Below, one piece after another: positions 7,153 through 14,180 of a stretch of 14,705 nucleotides of DNA. The notes under the pieces were generated by a model. It was not told the DNA's origin. It saw only the letters and a program-made list of their open reading frames with translations, and ran no database searches. Numbering within the stretch: position 1 is the first letter of the stretch; every line of letters begins with the position of its first letter. This DNA is from Cellvibrionales bacterium UBA2618 (GTDB lineage: Bacteria > Pseudomonadota > Gammaproteobacteria > Pseudomonadales > Porticoccaceae), in contig DDJS01000032.1 of assembly GCA_002339165.1 (NCBI GenBank), positions 1-14,705 of the forward strand, read 5' to 3'. Made by a program: the position numbers and the translations under genes.

Positions 7153-8058
7153 ATGACCGATCATGCTGCGCGCAAAGTTCTCGCTCGCCACGGTAAATCT
7201 TTCTATTGGGCGAGTTTTTTCCTTGGCCGTGTGCGCGCCGACAAAGCCGCTCAACTCTATCAATTTTGTCGTTTCGTCGACGACTTGGCCGATGGCGATG
7301 CCGCCGACAAGGCACAACGCCTTGGGCGCGTTAGAGACTGTTTAAGCGGCACGCAGGCGCGTGGCGAAAAAGAGGTCGAGGCATTTCTGCAACTCGCCGA
7401 GAAAAATCATATTCCAATCGTTGCGGCCAATGAATTACTCGGCGGTATGCTCGCCGATCAAAACCCAGCACGATTCGAAACCGATAGACAATTACTGCGC
7501 TATTGTCACGCAGTCGCCGGTACCGTAGGACTCATGATGTGTCGCCTGCTAGACTGTCGACAGCCGCGCGCCGACAGCTTCGCCATTGATCTGGGGGTCG
7601 CTATGCAGTTGACCAATATCGCCCGCGACGTACTCGAAGACGCACAGATGGGGCGCCGCTATATACCCGCCAACTGGCTCGACTTGAACGCTGCACAGAG
7701 TGCCCCCGAAAACTGGGGCGAAGCATCCGACGAAATGCGCCGCAAAATTGCCTGTGCGACCGGCAAGTTGCTAGATCTGGCAGAAACCTACTATGCTAGC
7801 GCTATGATCGGCATACATTTATTACCGTTTAGGACGCGCCTATCGATTGCCATTGCGCTGCGGGTCTATCGACATATTGGCAACCGCTTAAAAGTCCGCG
7901 ACTATGCTTGGTGGCGCGGTCGGGTGATGGTCTCTACACTGCGTAAAGCGGGTTTATCAATTCTAAGTGTTGGCGCATTATTGCCACGCAGGGTGCCGAT
8001 TCACCGCTCAGAACTTCACTATCCACTGAGAGGGCTTGCCGGTGTCGACTGCGATTGA
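7153..8058 (+). CDS. crtB: Phytoene synthase
   Basis: A 301-residue squalene/phytoene synthase-family enzyme that condenses two GGPP molecules head-to-head to phytoene. Both Asp-rich substrate motifs are present: RFVDDLAD (Asp43, Asp44, Asp47) and NIARDVLED (Asp159, Asp163) followed by GRRYIP. The YCHAVAGTVG block and QLTNIARD helix are typical. The ATG is 3 nt after the crtI stop. Length is typical of proteobacterial CrtB (about 300). The 3' end overlaps the crtY start by 17 nt if crtY begins at GTG 8042. Confidence 0.96.
   Translation: MTDHAARKVLARHGKSFYWASFFLGRVRADKAAQLYQFCRFVDDLADGDAADKAQRLGRVRDCLSGTQARGEKEVEAFLQLAEKNHIPIVAANELLGGMLADQNPARFETDRQLLRYCHAVAGTVGLMMCRLLDCRQPRADSFAIDLGVAMQLTNIARDVLEDAQMGRRYIPANWLDLNAAQSAPENWGEASDEMRRKIACATGKLLDLAETYYASAMIGIHLLPFRTRLSIAIALRVYRHIGNRLKVRDYAWWRGRVMVSTLRKAGLSILSVGALLPRRVPIHRSELHYPLRGLAGVDCD
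8028..8034 (+). promoter_or_regulatory. Ribosome-binding site fixing the crtY start
   Basis: GAGAGGG inside the end of crtB lies 7 nt before GTG 8042 but only 1 nt before TTG 8036. Spacing therefore selects GTG 8042 as the crtY start. Confidence 0.65.
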
Positions 8059-9145
8059 TGTAGCCATTATTGGCGGTGGTAGTGCTGGCATGAGTTTGGC
8101 CGCCAACCTCGCGACCCTCGATACCGGGCAACGGGTGCGCGTCTTCGAACCAAACACTACGGCGTCGCGTGAGTGCCACTTTGGCCTCTGGGCGAATGCC
8201 ACCCAGCACGAGAAACTGCGACCGGCGATCAAGGGGCATTGGCAAGGCTGGCAACTCGTCGACCACCGGCATCGGCTAGTCAAACAGAGCGATAACTTTG
8301 CCTATACCTGTCTTAGCTCGAGTCGCTACCTGAACCATTGCGAGAATCTGTTGCATGGCTCAGTTCAGTTAATTCGCGCGGCGGTCGACGACGTCGAACA
8401 CCAAGCCGATAGCGCCTTGCTAACCGCTGCTGGCGAGACGTTTCAAACCGCGCATATATTCGACAGTCGGCCCCCTCGCGCTGCGGCGGGCGGCCTGATA
8501 CAACATTTCGTCGGACGCGAAATACGCACCCAACAACCACTGCCGAATGTCGGTATAGCGACGCTGATGGATTTTCGCGTCGACCAATCCCGAGGTTTAC
8601 ACTTTATCTATGCGCTGCCGTTTTCCGAGCACCACCTGTTAGTCGAATCGACCATGATCTCGCACTCGGCACAACCCCAGAGCTGGTATACCGATGCGAT
8701 AGACGCTTGGCTCGACGATCGCAGTATTTGCATGGCCGAACAACTCGCGTTAGAAGTCGGTTGTATTCCCATGGATAGCGTCTACCCGCAGGATCCAAGG
8801 CATGCTGCAATTGGTGCCGCGGGGGGAGCGCTGCGCCGCTCATCGGGTTATGCATTTAGCTATATTCAGCAGCAAACGAGACAGTTAGCCGAGCGCATCG
8901 CGAGTGGAAATTACGAAGTTCCCCAGCCCATATCACAGCAACTCCTTTACATGGATGGCATCTTTAACCGGGTGTTGATCGAATATCCCGAACTTGGAGT
9001 CAGTCTATTTATGGATATGGCAGCGGCGCTATCTGGCGAGCAATTCGCGCGCTTTATGTTGGGCCACGCGTCGCTGATGGACTGGGCACGGGTTATTTCG
9101 GCGATGCCGAAGGGCCCGTTTTTAAGGCAGCTACTGCATGTCTAG
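8042..9145 (+). CDS. crtY: Lycopene beta-cyclase
   Basis: A 367-residue CrtY-type cyclase that closes both ends of lycopene to beta-carotene. It opens with the dinucleotide-binding motif DVAIIGGGSAGMSLA. It has a mid-protein DFR block, and later EVGCIPMDSVYPQ and IGAAGGALRRSSGYAFSYIQQQ, which correspond to the family's conserved glycine-rich region followed by the SGY block. Length suits bacterial CrtY (about 370-390). GTG 8042 is chosen over TTG 8036 from the GAGAGGG spacing. The gene overlaps crtB by 17 nt and blh by 8 nt, consistent with tight coupling. No hydroxylase (crtZ) or ketolase (crtW) follows, so the cluster as seen stops at beta-carotene before cleavage. Confidence 0.94.
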   Translation: MSTAIDVAIIGGGSAGMSLAANLATLDTGQRVRVFEPNTTASRECHFGLWANATQHEKLRPAIKGHWQGWQLVDHRHRLVKQSDNFAYTCLSSSRYLNHCENLLHGSVQLIRAAVDDVEHQADSALLTAAGETFQTAHIFDSRPPRAAAGGLIQHFVGREIRTQQPLPNVGIATLMDFRVDQSRGLHFIYALPFSEHHLLVESTMISHSAQPQSWYTDAIDAWLDDRSICMAEQLALEVGCIPMDSVYPQDPRHAAIGAAGGALRRSSGYAFSYIQQQTRQLAERIASGNYEVPQPISQQLLYMDGIFNRVLIEYPELGVSLFMDMAAALSGEQFARFMLGHASLMDWARVISAMPKGPFLRQLLHV

Positions 9146-9953
9146 CTGGGACTACTGGGCGCTTGCGGCGATACTCTTGGCTGGTGTTCCCCATGGCGGC
9201 TTCGATGGTGCCGTGGCGCGGCGTGCCGGATGGTCCCAGCGGCCTTTTGACTGGTTGGTCTTTCACGCCGGTTATGTTGTTCTAGCGGCGCTGGTGACGA
9301 CCGTCTGGTGGTACCAGCCGGCGGCCAGTCTGGCGGTCTTTTTAGCTATTTCCGCAATCCATTTTGGCAGCAGTGACGTCCGCGCGATCGCACCACCGTG
9401 GCAAGCATCTTGCGCGCTGCCTTTGGCGGCCCACTGCGGTCTGGTATGCATCGGTATCCCAGGATTGCAACCGCACCTAGTCGAGCCATTGTTTGCCGTT
9501 TTAGTCGGCGCAGATGCCTCCCTATGGTTATTAGAGTCTATTACTCTGTTGCTGCCAGTATGGCTGCTCGCTGTTATCGCCTATGCTGCTTACGCTGTGT
9601 TTGAAGTGCGCTGGCGCACTCCTGCCAGCGTCTTGATGGCGCTCGTGGCTGCGGCTTATTGGCTGCCGCCGCTGGTCAGCTTTTCGCTGTATTTTTGTTT
9701 TGTTCACAGCCCCTCCCACAGCCTTAGAATTTGGCGCAGCCTGCTGCCGGAGCATCGCCGACGCTGCGTTATCGAAGCGGTTTGCTATACTCTTGCGGCC
9801 TGGATCACCGGCCTATCTCTGCTCCTTTGGTACCAGAATAACCACAGCTTCGATCTCGATTCAGCTCTGTTACAATTAACCTTTATCGGATTGGCTGCAC
9901 TCACGGTACCGCATATGATTCTCGTCGACGTCATCGATCGCAAGCATGGCTGA
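9138..9953 (+). CDS. blh: Beta-carotene 15,15'-dioxygenase, retinal-forming
   Basis: A 271-residue, strongly hydrophobic membrane enzyme of the Brp/Blh family that splits beta-carotene centrally into two retinal molecules using non-haem iron. The four expected iron ligands are visible: His19 in GVPHGGFD, His75 in IHFGSSD, and His190 and His194 in FVHSPSHSL. The spacing closely follows that known for marine Blh. About six or more hydrophobic segments are apparent. The ATG at 9138 lies within the end of crtY (8-nt overlap), with AAGG at a suitable distance upstream, and the stop overlaps idi. Its presence means the proteorhodopsin can get chromophore without an external retinal source. Paralogous assignment as Brp is possible but functionally equivalent. 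Confidence 0.95.
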   Translation: MSSWDYWALAAILLAGVPHGGFDGAVARRAGWSQRPFDWLVFHAGYVVLAALVTTVWWYQPAASLAVFLAISAIHFGSSDVRAIAPPWQASCALPLAAHCGLVCIGIPGLQPHLVEPLFAVLVGADASLWLLESITLLLPVWLLAVIAYAAYAVFEVRWRTPASVLMALVAAAYWLPPLVSFSLYFCFVHSPSHSLRIWRSLLPEHRRRCVIEAVCYTLAAWITGLSLLLWYQNNHSFDLDSALLQLTFIGLAALTVPHMILVDVIDRKHG

Positions 9954-10980
9954 TATTCGCCAACGCAAACAGGATCACATCGATCTGGCTCTGCAAGAGG
10001 CCCACCAAGGGCAACTCGGCGATCAGTTTGACCGACTGCGTTTTGAGCCTATCGCAGTGCCGGAATTACACCACGACCAAATCGATCTCAGCGTTGAATT
10101 TCTCGGACGCATCTGCAGCGCACCGATCATTATTGGCGCTATGACCGGCGGCTGTGATAACGGCGAAATCATCAATCGCCATCTCGCCGAAGCGGCCGAG
10201 GAATGTCAAATTCCAATGGCTGTGGGTTCACAGCGAGCGGCCCTAGAATTGGCACTGCCACAGCGCATCAGACAGTCGGCACCAAACGCGGTGTTGCTCG
10301 GCAACCTAGGTGGAACACAACTCGCTCAAGGTGGTGTCGACCTAGCTCAGGCTGCCGTCGATAGCATCGATGCGAATGCTCTGGTCATCCATCTCAATCC
10401 CCTGCAAGAACTTGCGCAACCCAACGGTGATCGCGATTGGCGCGGCATACTCCGCACCATTGAGACCTGTTGTCAGCGACTAGACGTTCCGTTGATCGTC
10501 AAAGAGGTCGGCGCAGGCATTGGTCCGACATCGGCGCAGCGGCTAATCGACATCGGGGTGCAATGGATCGAAGTGGCGGGCCGCGGCGGCACCAATTGGG
10601 CGAGCATTGAAATGGCGCGCAACCCATCGACTCGGGATGCGCAGATCATGCAACCGTTCGCAGATTGGGGCGTCTACAGCATCGATCTTTTGCCGCAACT
10701 GCGCGCGTTGGATGCCGATCTTAACCTGATTGGTTCGGGCGGGGTTCGCCATGGCTTGGACGTAGCTCGCTGCCTGCGGTTGGGTGCGCAAATGGCCGCT
10801 CTAGCACAACCCTTTTTAGCGCCGGCCATGCAATCGAGTCGCGCTGTGGTCGAAAAAATTGACATACTCAAAGAACAGTTGCGCCGCACCATGCTGTTGA
10901 CCGGCAGCGCCGACTTAGCTGCCCTCGCCTGCGCTGCAATCGACTCGACGCAGAGCCAATTCAACGGGAAACATACCTGA
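9946..10980 (+). CDS. fni: Isopentenyl-diphosphate delta-isomerase, type 2 (FMN-dependent)
   Basis: A 344-residue cytosolic enzyme that interconverts IPP and DMAPP, using reduced FMN and Mg. Family landmarks are RKQDHIDLAL at the N-terminus, APIIIGAMTGG (substrate and flavin region), the AVGSQRAAL block, LNPLQE, and IVKEVGAGIG. Later come VAGRGGTNWASIE and GSGGVRHGLDVARCLRLGA, the phosphate-binding part of the TIM barrel. Length matches type 2 Idi (about 340-350), and it is unrelated to the Nudix type 1 enzyme. Its ATG lies in the last codons of blh (8-nt overlap). It is the last gene of the tightly coupled run and feeds CrtE by balancing the C5 pool. Confidence 0.96.
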   Translation: MADIRQRKQDHIDLALQEAHQGQLGDQFDRLRFEPIAVPELHHDQIDLSVEFLGRICSAPIIIGAMTGGCDNGEIINRHLAEAAEECQIPMAVGSQRAALELALPQRIRQSAPNAVLLGNLGGTQLAQGGVDLAQAAVDSIDANALVIHLNPLQELAQPNGDRDWRGILRTIETCCQRLDVPLIVKEVGAGIGPTSAQRLIDIGVQWIEVAGRGGTNWASIEMARNPSTRDAQIMQPFADWGVYSIDLLPQLRALDADLNLIGSGGVRHGLDVARCLRLGAQMAALAQPFLAPAMQSSRAVVEKIDILKEQLRRTMLLTGSADLAALACAAIDSTQSQFNGKHT

Positions 10981-10981
10981 A

Positions 10982-10998
10982 CGCTATCATTGACAGCG
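10982..10998. promoter_or_regulatory. Imperfect dyad with a TTGACA hexamer between idi and the HIBCH-like gene
   Basis: CGCT-x-TCA-T-TGA-x-AGCG is a 17-bp imperfect palindrome starting 2 nt after the idi stop. It contains a perfect -35 hexamer, TTGACA (10990-10995), but the best -10 that follows is poor (CATGAC, 11015-11020, spacing 19). It may be a regulated promoter for the next gene or a weak hairpin ending the operon. Confidence 0.25.
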
Positions 10999-11058
10999 AC
11001 TAATAAAGCCCCCGCATGACATCGCCAGAGGCGCGTTGCTTGCGACCATGGAATCACC

Positions 11059-11064
11059 AGGAGA
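11059..11064 (+). promoter_or_regulatory. Ribosome-binding site fixing a TTG start
   Basis: AGGAGA ends 7 nt before TTG 11072-11074. The ATG at 11048 has no site at a proper distance, so the TTG is preferred for the HIBCH-like gene. Confidence 0.7.
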
Positions 11065-11071
11065 CATTTTT

Positions 11072-12175
11072 TTGATCAACATTATTAGCACCGTTACCGA
11101 CGGCCTCGGCAGCATTACACTCGACCGCCCAGAAGCACTAAACGCGCTCTCTCCGGAAATGATCGAGGGGCTCACAGAGGTACTCGAAAAATGGCGCAGC
11201 GACCCCAGTGTCGACGCTGTGGCGATTAGAGGCAGTAATAAAAAGGGCCCTTTTGGCGCTTTTTGTGCGGGCGGCGATATCCGTTTTTTTCACCGCGCCA
11301 GTTGCGCGGGAGATACCGCATTGGACGACTTTTTCACCGCCGAGTATCGACTCAATCATATCATCTGCACCTACCCAAAACCCTACATCGCCTTTATGGA
11401 CGGTATCGTTATGGGCGGTGGCATGGGGCTCTCTCAAGGCGCGTCTCTGCGCATTGTCACCGAGCGCACCAAAATGGCGATGCCGGAGACCAACATTGGG
11501 CTGTTTCCCGATGTCGGCGCTGGCATTTTTCTCAGCCGTTGCCCAGGGGCCAGCGGCGAGTACTTGGCTCTGACCGGTCAATTACTGATCGGTGGCGATG
11601 CCTTGGCGGTCGGTTTGGCCGATCATATTGCCAATAGTGAAGATTTAGACGATCACTGGCGATGCCTTGCAGACCCAGCGCTAGGCGATATTCCGCAACG
11701 CCTTGAATATCTGCAAAAGCAGCTGACAAAACGTGCAACAATAACCGAGCCCGTGTGGCTCCAGCAGCCAATAGACGCTGTTTTTGCGCTCGATAGCGTG
11801 ACAGACATCACCGATCGTCTAGCTGAAATGGGCGCGGGTTGGCCCGCCGAGACGCTGGAAATTCTGCGGCAGCGATCGCCGCTAATGTTGCACGTCACGC
11901 TGGAACAGATCCGTCGCGGCCGGCACATGAACTTAGAGGATGACCTGCGCATGGAGCGCGACTTGGTGCAACATTGTTTTTACACCCGCCATCTAGCGAG
12001 ATCCGGCATCAGCAGCGAAACTGTGGAAGGTATTCGAGCGCTGGCGATTGACAAAGACCACAGCCCCACTTGGAATCCACCGACCATCGCGCAGGTCACA
12101 CCACAGATGGTCGCGCCTTTTTTTAATAGCCCCTGGTCGCCAGCAGAACATCCGCTCGCTGATCTTAGAGCTTAA
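11072..12175 (+). CDS. Enoyl-CoA hydratase/isomerase family, 3-hydroxyisobutyryl-CoA hydrolase type
   Basis: A 367-residue crotonase-fold protein. The C-terminal extension and length (about 350-380) fit 3-hydroxyisobutyryl-CoA hydrolase rather than the ~260-residue hydratases. The N-terminal block GSITLDRPEALNAL is followed by the oxyanion-hole motif CAGGDIR (65-71), then DGIVMGGGMGLS (110-121). MPETNIGLFPDVG supplies the expected acidic residues Glu139 and Asp147. In valine breakdown this enzyme frees 3-hydroxyisobutyrate from CoA. The start is set by AGGAGA before TTG 11072; in-frame alternatives are ATG 11048 and TTG 11036. It lies 91 nt after idi on the same strand and may be read through from the carotenoid operon, though no metabolic link is obvious. 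Some family members act on other acyl-CoAs. Confidence 0.88.
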   Translation: MINIISTVTDGLGSITLDRPEALNALSPEMIEGLTEVLEKWRSDPSVDAVAIRGSNKKGPFGAFCAGGDIRFFHRASCAGDTALDDFFTAEYRLNHIICTYPKPYIAFMDGIVMGGGMGLSQGASLRIVTERTKMAMPETNIGLFPDVGAGIFLSRCPGASGEYLALTGQLLIGGDALAVGLADHIANSEDLDDHWRCLADPALGDIPQRLEYLQKQLTKRATITEPVWLQQPIDAVFALDSVTDITDRLAEMGAGWPAETLEILRQRSPLMLHVTLEQIRRGRHMNLEDDLRMERDLVQHCFYTRHLARSGISSETVEGIRALAIDKDHSPTWNPPTIAQVTPQMVAPFFNSPWSPAEHPLADLRA

Positions 12176-12242
12176 TTGTGCGCGGTGAATCTGTATCGAC
12201 GCTTGAGCCAGACGTGCGCTATCCGCGTACATTAACCGTTGT

Positions 12243-12269
12243 CGTTAGGCTGTAAGCGAGCCTCTAACG
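12243..12269 (+). terminator. Hairpin after the HIBCH-like gene, weak terminator candidate
   Basis: CGTTAGGCT (12243-12251) pairs with AGCCTCTAACG (12259-12269) with a 2-nt bulge and a 7-nt loop. It lies 67 nt after the stop codon, and no T-run follows. It may end or process the upstream transcript. Confidence 0.3.
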
Positions 12270-12279
12270 CAAGACCGAT

Positions 12280-12304
12280 ATACCAAAGGTGCAAACACTG
12301 GTAT
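12280..12304. promoter_or_regulatory. Short inverted repeat upstream of the CPXCG gene
   Basis: ATACCA (12280-12285) and TGGTAT (12299-12304) form a perfect 6-bp dyad with a 13-nt spacer, 24 nt before the ATG. It could be an operator or a leader hairpin. The evidence is only the symmetry. Confidence 0.25.
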
Positions 12305-12328
12305 CAATCTATCTGAAAGGTGCGCCCC

Positions 12329-12523
12329 ATGTATTTAGCCATGCGCGAAGAGCGCGTTACCTGCCCACATTGCTGGGAGTCGATCGATCTCTTGATCGAC
12401 CCGTCGGAATCGCAGATCTACACCGAGGACTGCGCGGTATGCTGCCGTCCCATCCTAATCCGCACTGAGGTCGACGGCGAGAGTCTGAGCGTCGATGTAG
12501 CCCAAGAAGATTTGGGGTTTTGA
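12329..12523 (+). CDS. CPXCG motif-containing small cysteine-rich (zinc-ribbon) protein
   Basis: A 64-residue protein with two cysteine pairs, CPHC near residues 12-15 and CAVC near 35-38 with a third Cys next to it in VCCRPI. It matches the widespread gammaproteobacterial family annotated as CPXCG motif-containing, including the CPHCWESIDLLID and EDCxVCCRPI blocks. It probably binds one zinc ion; its function is unknown. The ATG at 12329 has GAAAGG 8 nt upstream; an in-frame GTG at 12320 overlaps that site and is less likely. It stands 153 nt after the HIBCH-like gene and 61 nt before the second photolyase, and may be co-transcribed with it. Confidence 0.92.
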   Translation: MYLAMREERVTCPHCWESIDLLIDPSESQIYTEDCAVCCRPILIRTEVDGESLSVDVAQEDLGF

Positions 12524-12584
12524 CATCGCTTTGATCGCCTCTCTACGCATCGAGAAGTGATCCGCGCAATTGGCCTATGCCCTT

Positions 12585-14042
12585 ATGAACAGCTCACCCT
12601 TAAACATTGTTTGGCTAAAACGCGACCTCCGCACGCGCGATCACGCGGCACTGGCAGCCGCCGAAGCGCGCCACATGCGGTATTTAATTATCTATGTGGT
12701 CGAGCCTGATTGGCTGGAACGGAGTGATTTTGGATTGCGTCACTGGCAGTTTGTAGGGGGCTCTATCGCCGACATCAACCAGCGTTTAAAGCCCTTTGGA
12801 TTGGACGTTGAGGTTTTTTTTGGTCACCCGATAAAGGTATTTTCTTGGCTCTGTGAGCACTACCCAGTCGACTCTGTCTACAGCTATCAAGAGTCGGGAA
12901 CACTGCAGACGTGGGAGCGTGATCGCGGCGTGGCTGCGCAGCTAAAGCGTTCGGGCACAGACTGGCAACAGTTTCAAACCGGCGGTGTAGTCCGTGGCAG
13001 TCGCAATCGACACGGCTGGGACCGGCAATGGTTTTCTAGCGTCGACACGGCACCGATCGATAATCACTATCGGCGACGCCCGGCGATCCAGGTACAACAC
13101 CCTTTTTTGTTGCCAACCGAGCTATCCGACGCGCTGCTCGACTACCCCCCTCAGATGCAACCGCCGGGAGAGTCAAAAGCCTGGGCCTACCTGTCGTCAT
13201 TTTCCGCGGAGCGCGGCCACAGCTATATGCAAAACATTTCTAAACCGGGCGCCAGTCGAACCTCTGGAGGTCGAGTATCGCCCTACTTGGCCTGGGGCAA
13301 TCTGTCGTCGCGACAGGTCTATCGATACATCGTTCAGCATCCCAATTATGCGCGACACAAAAAGAATTTTTCCGCCTTTACCACTCGTTTAAAGTGGCGC
13401 TGTCACTTTATACAAAAATTTGAAGTCGAGTGCCGCTACGAAGATGAATGCATCAATCGCGGCTTTGAGTTACTCCAACGTCAGCCCAATGATGACTTTA
13501 TCCGGCGCTGGCAGAGTGGCGAAACCGGTTATCCACTGGTGGACGCCTGTATGCGCTGTTTGATCCATAGCGGCTGGCTAAATTTCCGCATGCGGGCCAT
13601 GCTGGTGTCCTTTTTGTGTCATCATCTCGATCAAGATTGGCGCATCGCCGCGGCTTTTTTAGCCAGACAATTCCTCGATTACGAGCCCGGAATCCACTTC
13701 CCCCAGGTACAGATGCAGGCCGGTACCACCGGCATCAACACAATACGTATCTACAATCCAGTAAAGCAATCGCAAGATCAAGATGCCGAAGGGCTGTTCA
13801 TAAAAAAATGGCTGCCAGAACTAAACAATCTGCCGAGCGCTTATCTCCATCAACCTTGGCTGATGCCCCCGTTTGAGCAGGTCTTCAACAATTTTTCGCT
13901 CGGCGTCGACTACCCGGAACCGCTGATTGATATCGCGTCGAGCGGCGCGCGCGCGCGCGCCAAGCTTTGGGCGCATCGCCAACACCCCGAGGTACAAATG
14001 GAAAAAAGCCGGCTATTGAGAACCCATACTCGCAACCGTTAG
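12585..14042 (+). CDS. Second cryptochrome / deoxyribodipyrimidine photolyase family protein
   Basis: A 485-residue FAD-binding photolyase-family protein, clearly not CRY-DASH. The N-terminal domain begins with NIVWLKRDLRTRDHAAL and includes YSYQESGTLQTWERDR and GVVRGSRNRHGWDRQWF, typical of a bacterial group annotated only as cryptochrome/photolyase family. The FAD domain has RTSGGRVSPYLAWGNLSSR, TGYPLVDACMRCL, a DQDWR segment and GINTIRIYNPVKQSQDQDAEGLFIKKWLPEL. Asn391 in RIYNP corresponds to the Asn facing flavin N5 in photolyases, where plant cryptochromes have Asp, favouring repair over pure signalling. The activity (CPD, 6-4 or sensor) cannot be assigned. ATG 12585 is chosen from where homology begins; TTG 12570 is possible. 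A (GC)8 run lies near the 3' end. Confidence 0.92.
   Translation: MNSSPLNIVWLKRDLRTRDHAALAAAEARHMRYLIIYVVEPDWLERSDFGLRHWQFVGGSIADINQRLKPFGLDVEVFFGHPIKVFSWLCEHYPVDSVYSYQESGTLQTWERDRGVAAQLKRSGTDWQQFQTGGVVRGSRNRHGWDRQWFSSVDTAPIDNHYRRRPAIQVQHPFLLPTELSDALLDYPPQMQPPGESKAWAYLSSFSAERGHSYMQNISKPGASRTSGGRVSPYLAWGNLSSRQVYRYIVQHPNYARHKKNFSAFTTRLKWRCHFIQKFEVECRYEDECINRGFELLQRQPNDDFIRRWQSGETGYPLVDACMRCLIHSGWLNFRMRAMLVSFLCHHLDQDWRIAAAFLARQFLDYEPGIHFPQVQMQAGTTGINTIRIYNPVKQSQDQDAEGLFIKKWLPELNNLPSAYLHQPWLMPPFEQVFNNFSLGVDYPEPLIDIASSGARARAKLWAHRQHPEVQMEKSRLLRTHTRNR
13945..13960 (+). repeat. (GC)8 dinucleotide repeat inside the second photolyase gene
   Basis: Eight uninterrupted GC units encode part of the SGARARAK stretch about 28 codons before the stop. 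Alternating GC of this kind can slip during replication and can adopt Z-DNA. A one-unit change would shift the frame and alter only the C-terminal tail. Confidence 0.8.
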
Positions 14043-14050
14043 GGTTTGCT

Positions 14051-14059
14051 TGTTATAGT
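14051..14059 (+). promoter_or_regulatory. Extended -10 promoter element for yaeQ
   Basis: TGTTATAGT matches the extended -10 form TGnTATAAT with one change. No good -35 is seen at 16-18 nt upstream, which extended -10 promoters tolerate. It lies just after the photolyase stop and would give a leader of about 115 nt before the yaeQ ATG. Confidence 0.45.
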
Positions 14060-14070
14060 GCCGCGACCGT

Positions 14071-14147
14071 TTTGATCGAGCAGTAAGTCCGGTAGTCAGC
14101 TCGACCAAATCAAGGCCGACAACTGTTTGCGCGCTTGAGCTGCGCAA
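14071..14147 (+). promoter_or_regulatory. Structured 5' leader of yaeQ with two hairpins
   Basis: Hairpin 1 pairs TTTGATCGAGC (14071-14081) with GCTCGACCAAA (14099-14109): 10 pairs and one mismatch, with a 17-nt loop. Hairpin 2 pairs TTGCGC (14127-14132) with GCGCAA (14142-14147) around a 9-nt loop, with GGCCG and CCGGC flanking it as a possible outer stem. It does not match a riboswitch or tRNA that I recognise. It could control yaeQ translation or be a small RNA. Confidence 0.4.
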
Positions 14148-14180
14148 CCGGCGATTCAGACCAGTAAAAGGACAGTGCAC

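Noticed and set aside
11138..11581. Minus-strand open frame of 147 codons inside the HIBCH-like gene
   Set aside because: It is a shadow of a strongly conserved crotonase-family gene.
14071..14150. A tRNA or known riboswitch in the yaeQ leader
   Set aside because: There is no T-loop GGTTCGAATCC-like sequence, acceptor stem or CCA context, and the stems do not match a riboswitch class I know.
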